Source: Aselliscus stoliczkanus
Taxonomy: Eukaryota > Chordata > Mammalia > Chiroptera > Hipposideridae
DNA length: 64,000 nucleotides
Assembly (NCBI GenBank): GCA_033961575.1
Contig: CM066730.1
Span: 156,887,523 to 156,951,522, forward strand
Direction of reading: 5' to 3'
In this document: one piece after another, positions 62,690 through 64,000 of the stretch
How positions within the stretch are numbered: position 1 is the stretch's first letter
Layout of the letters: each line of letters starts with the position of its first letter
Program-made: the position numbers and the translations under genes
Notes under the pieces: model-generated
Seen by the model: only the letters and a program-made list of their open reading frames with translations
Databases searched by the model: none
Told to the model about the DNA's origin: nothing

Positions 62690-62864
62690 CACAGGCCGGG
62701 GAGTGCAAGCGCGCGAGCGCAACGCTCGCAAGGCATTCTGGGGATTGTAGTTCGGGCTCGCGCCGCGGTGGCGCGGGGCCTGGGAACTCGGCGCTCTCTA
62801 GGCTCAGTTCGGCGCCGTCGTTGCTAAGCCTGTTCAGTCTTGCAGCTGGAGGGGAGCCATCCAG
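62690..62864 (+). promoter_or_regulatory. LSM10: CpG-island promoter and first exon, probably LSM10
   Basis: A CpG island (about 62690-63250) with a ZNF143/SBS-type motif (GCATTCTGGGGATTGTAGT, 62733-62751, the reverse complement of the usual ACTACAA form). A donor CCATCCAG|GTAGGC has GT at 62865-62866. LSM10 follows OSCP1 on the same strand in human and its first exon is non-coding, so this is most likely LSM10 exon 1, ending at 62864. No LSM10 coding sequence is in the window; assignment rests on synteny. Confidence 0.6.
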
Positions 62865-63693
62865 GTAGGCGCCCGCTAGCTCCGGCTGCGACGCGGACCG
62901 GGAAGCGGAAAGAATCCGGCGTGGTGGGTCAGGGACCCCGGGGGCGGAGCGCCAGGACACCGGAACCCCGAAGGACCGCGCGAGCAGCGGAAGCGTTTCC
63001 TGCACGATTTGCTGAGGGTAGTCCTCTCCCCCAGCCCACTCCCACGGCTCTGTGAGTACAGGCTCGTCACCAGCCTCGCTTTCCCGATGGGCTAACTGAG
63101 CTGAAGAAGCTCAGCGGCTTGCTCGAGGCCTCCCTCCCAGGAAGGGACAGAGCCCGCCTTAGAGCCCAGGGCTGCCTTTTTGCAGTCCTGCTGCGGCCCC
63201 GAACCTCCGCTTGGGCACGTACTTCTGGGGAAGCTTGGTGGCGTCGGTAGACCCTTCCAGCCCAGCTGCCAGCCTCCCTCCTCCGTGGCTTGGGCTGGCT
63301 TGCCACACTTCATGCCACCCTGCTCAGCCCTGTGGGGACTCTGAGAGAGGTCTTAAAGAAAATTCCACCACCTGCCACTCAGAGCCTGAAAAAGAGGGAT
63401 AGATAAGACAAAGTTACACTGATAAACTATCAGGGCATGTTGAAAGCAAAGGAAAGTACATTTAAAGCGGTGAGATTCTGTTAGCCTGTTTAGCCTATGG
63501 TTTAATCGATGTGGAAACAGGTTCAGAGACATTGAGTAACTAACTGCCCTAGGTTTAGTTTGTGGTTGGAGCGGTAATTCCAACCTAGGTTTCTCTACCT
63601 TCAGAATCTGGGTGCTTTATATATCACTCCCCCCCGCCCCCGATTAATCACCTACATTTCTACTTAAATGGCGGCTGCATTGTGTAGATAGAC

Positions 63694-63857
63694 CAGTTGT
63701 TCTCAGTGGGCCCCAAACCAGCATAATGAGCATCAACTGAGAACATGTTGGAAATGCACAGACCCACTGAGTTAGAAACAGAATGGGGCCCAGGAGCGTG
63801 TTTTAACAAGTCCTCCAGATGATTCTGATGCACACTAATGTTTGAGAGCTACTGGTG
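63694..63857 (+). mobile_element. MER5A-type hAT transposon
   Basis: Ancient eutherian element: 'ccagttgttctcagtgggcc', 'ttggaaatgcacagacccac', 'ttttaacaagtcctccagat', 'gattctgatgcacactaatg'. Confidence 0.85.
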
Positions 63858-63893
63858 ATTCACCTAGGGGGTCATGTTAAAATGCAGATTCTT

Positions 63894-64000
63894 GGGCCGG
63901 CCGAGTGGCGCGGTGGTTAAGTGCTGGTCTTGGGAAGCCAGCGGCCCCGGTTCAGGTCCCACATATGAGGGCCAGTGACCCTGCCCTCAAAAAAAAAAAA
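63894..64000 (+). mobile_element. Rhin-1-like SINE, cut by the window end
   Basis: Forward copy close to consensus. The A tail continues past 64000, so the second target copy is not visible. Confidence 0.9.

Larger units (their letters stand above)
56801..62690. other. OSCP1-LSM10 intergenic region
   Basis: No gene is seen. SINEs lie at about 58580-58696, 58813-58930 and 61056-61425 and a (CA)n at 59412-59438. A pyrimidine-rich, L2-like stretch lies at about 60060-60480 and a sense L2 tail at about 62590-62665. 56900-58500 and 61450-62500 are unassigned. Confidence 0.6.
62865..64000 (+). other. LSM10: Start of the putative LSM10 intron 1
   Basis: The CpG-rich tail of the island continues to about 63250, followed by ordinary sequence, a MER5A-type element and a SINE at the edge. 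No coding exon is visible. Confidence 0.5.

Noticed and set aside
63619..63645. C-rich run as a G-quadruplex
   Set aside because: CCCCCCCGCCCCCG gives only two usable C tracts in a short span, too few for a convincing intramolecular quadruplex.

Overview
This is a stretch of mammalian nuclear genome, not a bacterial, viral or plasmid sequence. It has split genes with GT-AG introns, CpG-rich promoters, ancient mammalian repeats (MIR, L2, MER5-type hAT elements) and many young tRNA-derived SINEs. The young SINEs have heads of the GGGCCGGCC-GTGGTTAAG type and bodies ending GGGCCAGTGACACTGCCCTC, followed by poly(A). I associate this type with Rhin-1 elements of rhinolophoid bats (horseshoe and roundleaf bats). 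The bat assignment is an inference from repeats, about 0.7 sure.

The window carries a conserved syntenic block (human 1p34.3, as I recall it) with all genes on the + strand. (1) 1-5200 is intergenic DNA, mostly old L2 and MIR fragments. (2) CSF3R, the G-CSF receptor, runs from a promoter near 5200 to about 19.45 kb. It has two non-coding 5' exons, one of them made from a MIR repeat, and 15 coding exons encoding 841 residues. (3) MRPS15, the mitochondrial small-subunit ribosomal protein uS15m, has a CpG-island promoter at 21.13-21.4 kb and 8 coding exons encoding 250 residues; its poly(A) signal overlaps the stop codon. (4) OSCP1 (NOR1) has a CpG-rich promoter with an RFX-type X-box. Its 11 coding exons encode 389 residues spread over 27 kb, and its long introns hold most of the young SINEs, two Tc1/mariner-type MITEs and a solo LTR. 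(5) A repeat-rich intergenic stretch of about 6 kb leads to a CpG-island promoter at 62.7-62.9 kb with a ZNF143-type motif and a first-exon donor. By synteny this is the start of LSM10, whose coding exon lies beyond the window.

The four genes are neighbours, not a pathway: a myeloid cytokine receptor, a mitoribosome subunit, a cilia/testis-associated protein, and (inferred) a U7 snRNP Sm-like protein. All coding exons join in frame with consistent intron phases, and I saw no disabling mutation. I found no undescribed gene system. The points of interest are regulatory (MIR-derived exon, X-box, NAGNAG acceptor, stop codon inside a poly(A) signal) and transposon biology (composite multi-module SINEs, nested insertions, possible SINE 3' transductions, an 80-bp palindromic mariner MITE). 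Statements comparing with human genes rest on memory, not on an alignment run here.
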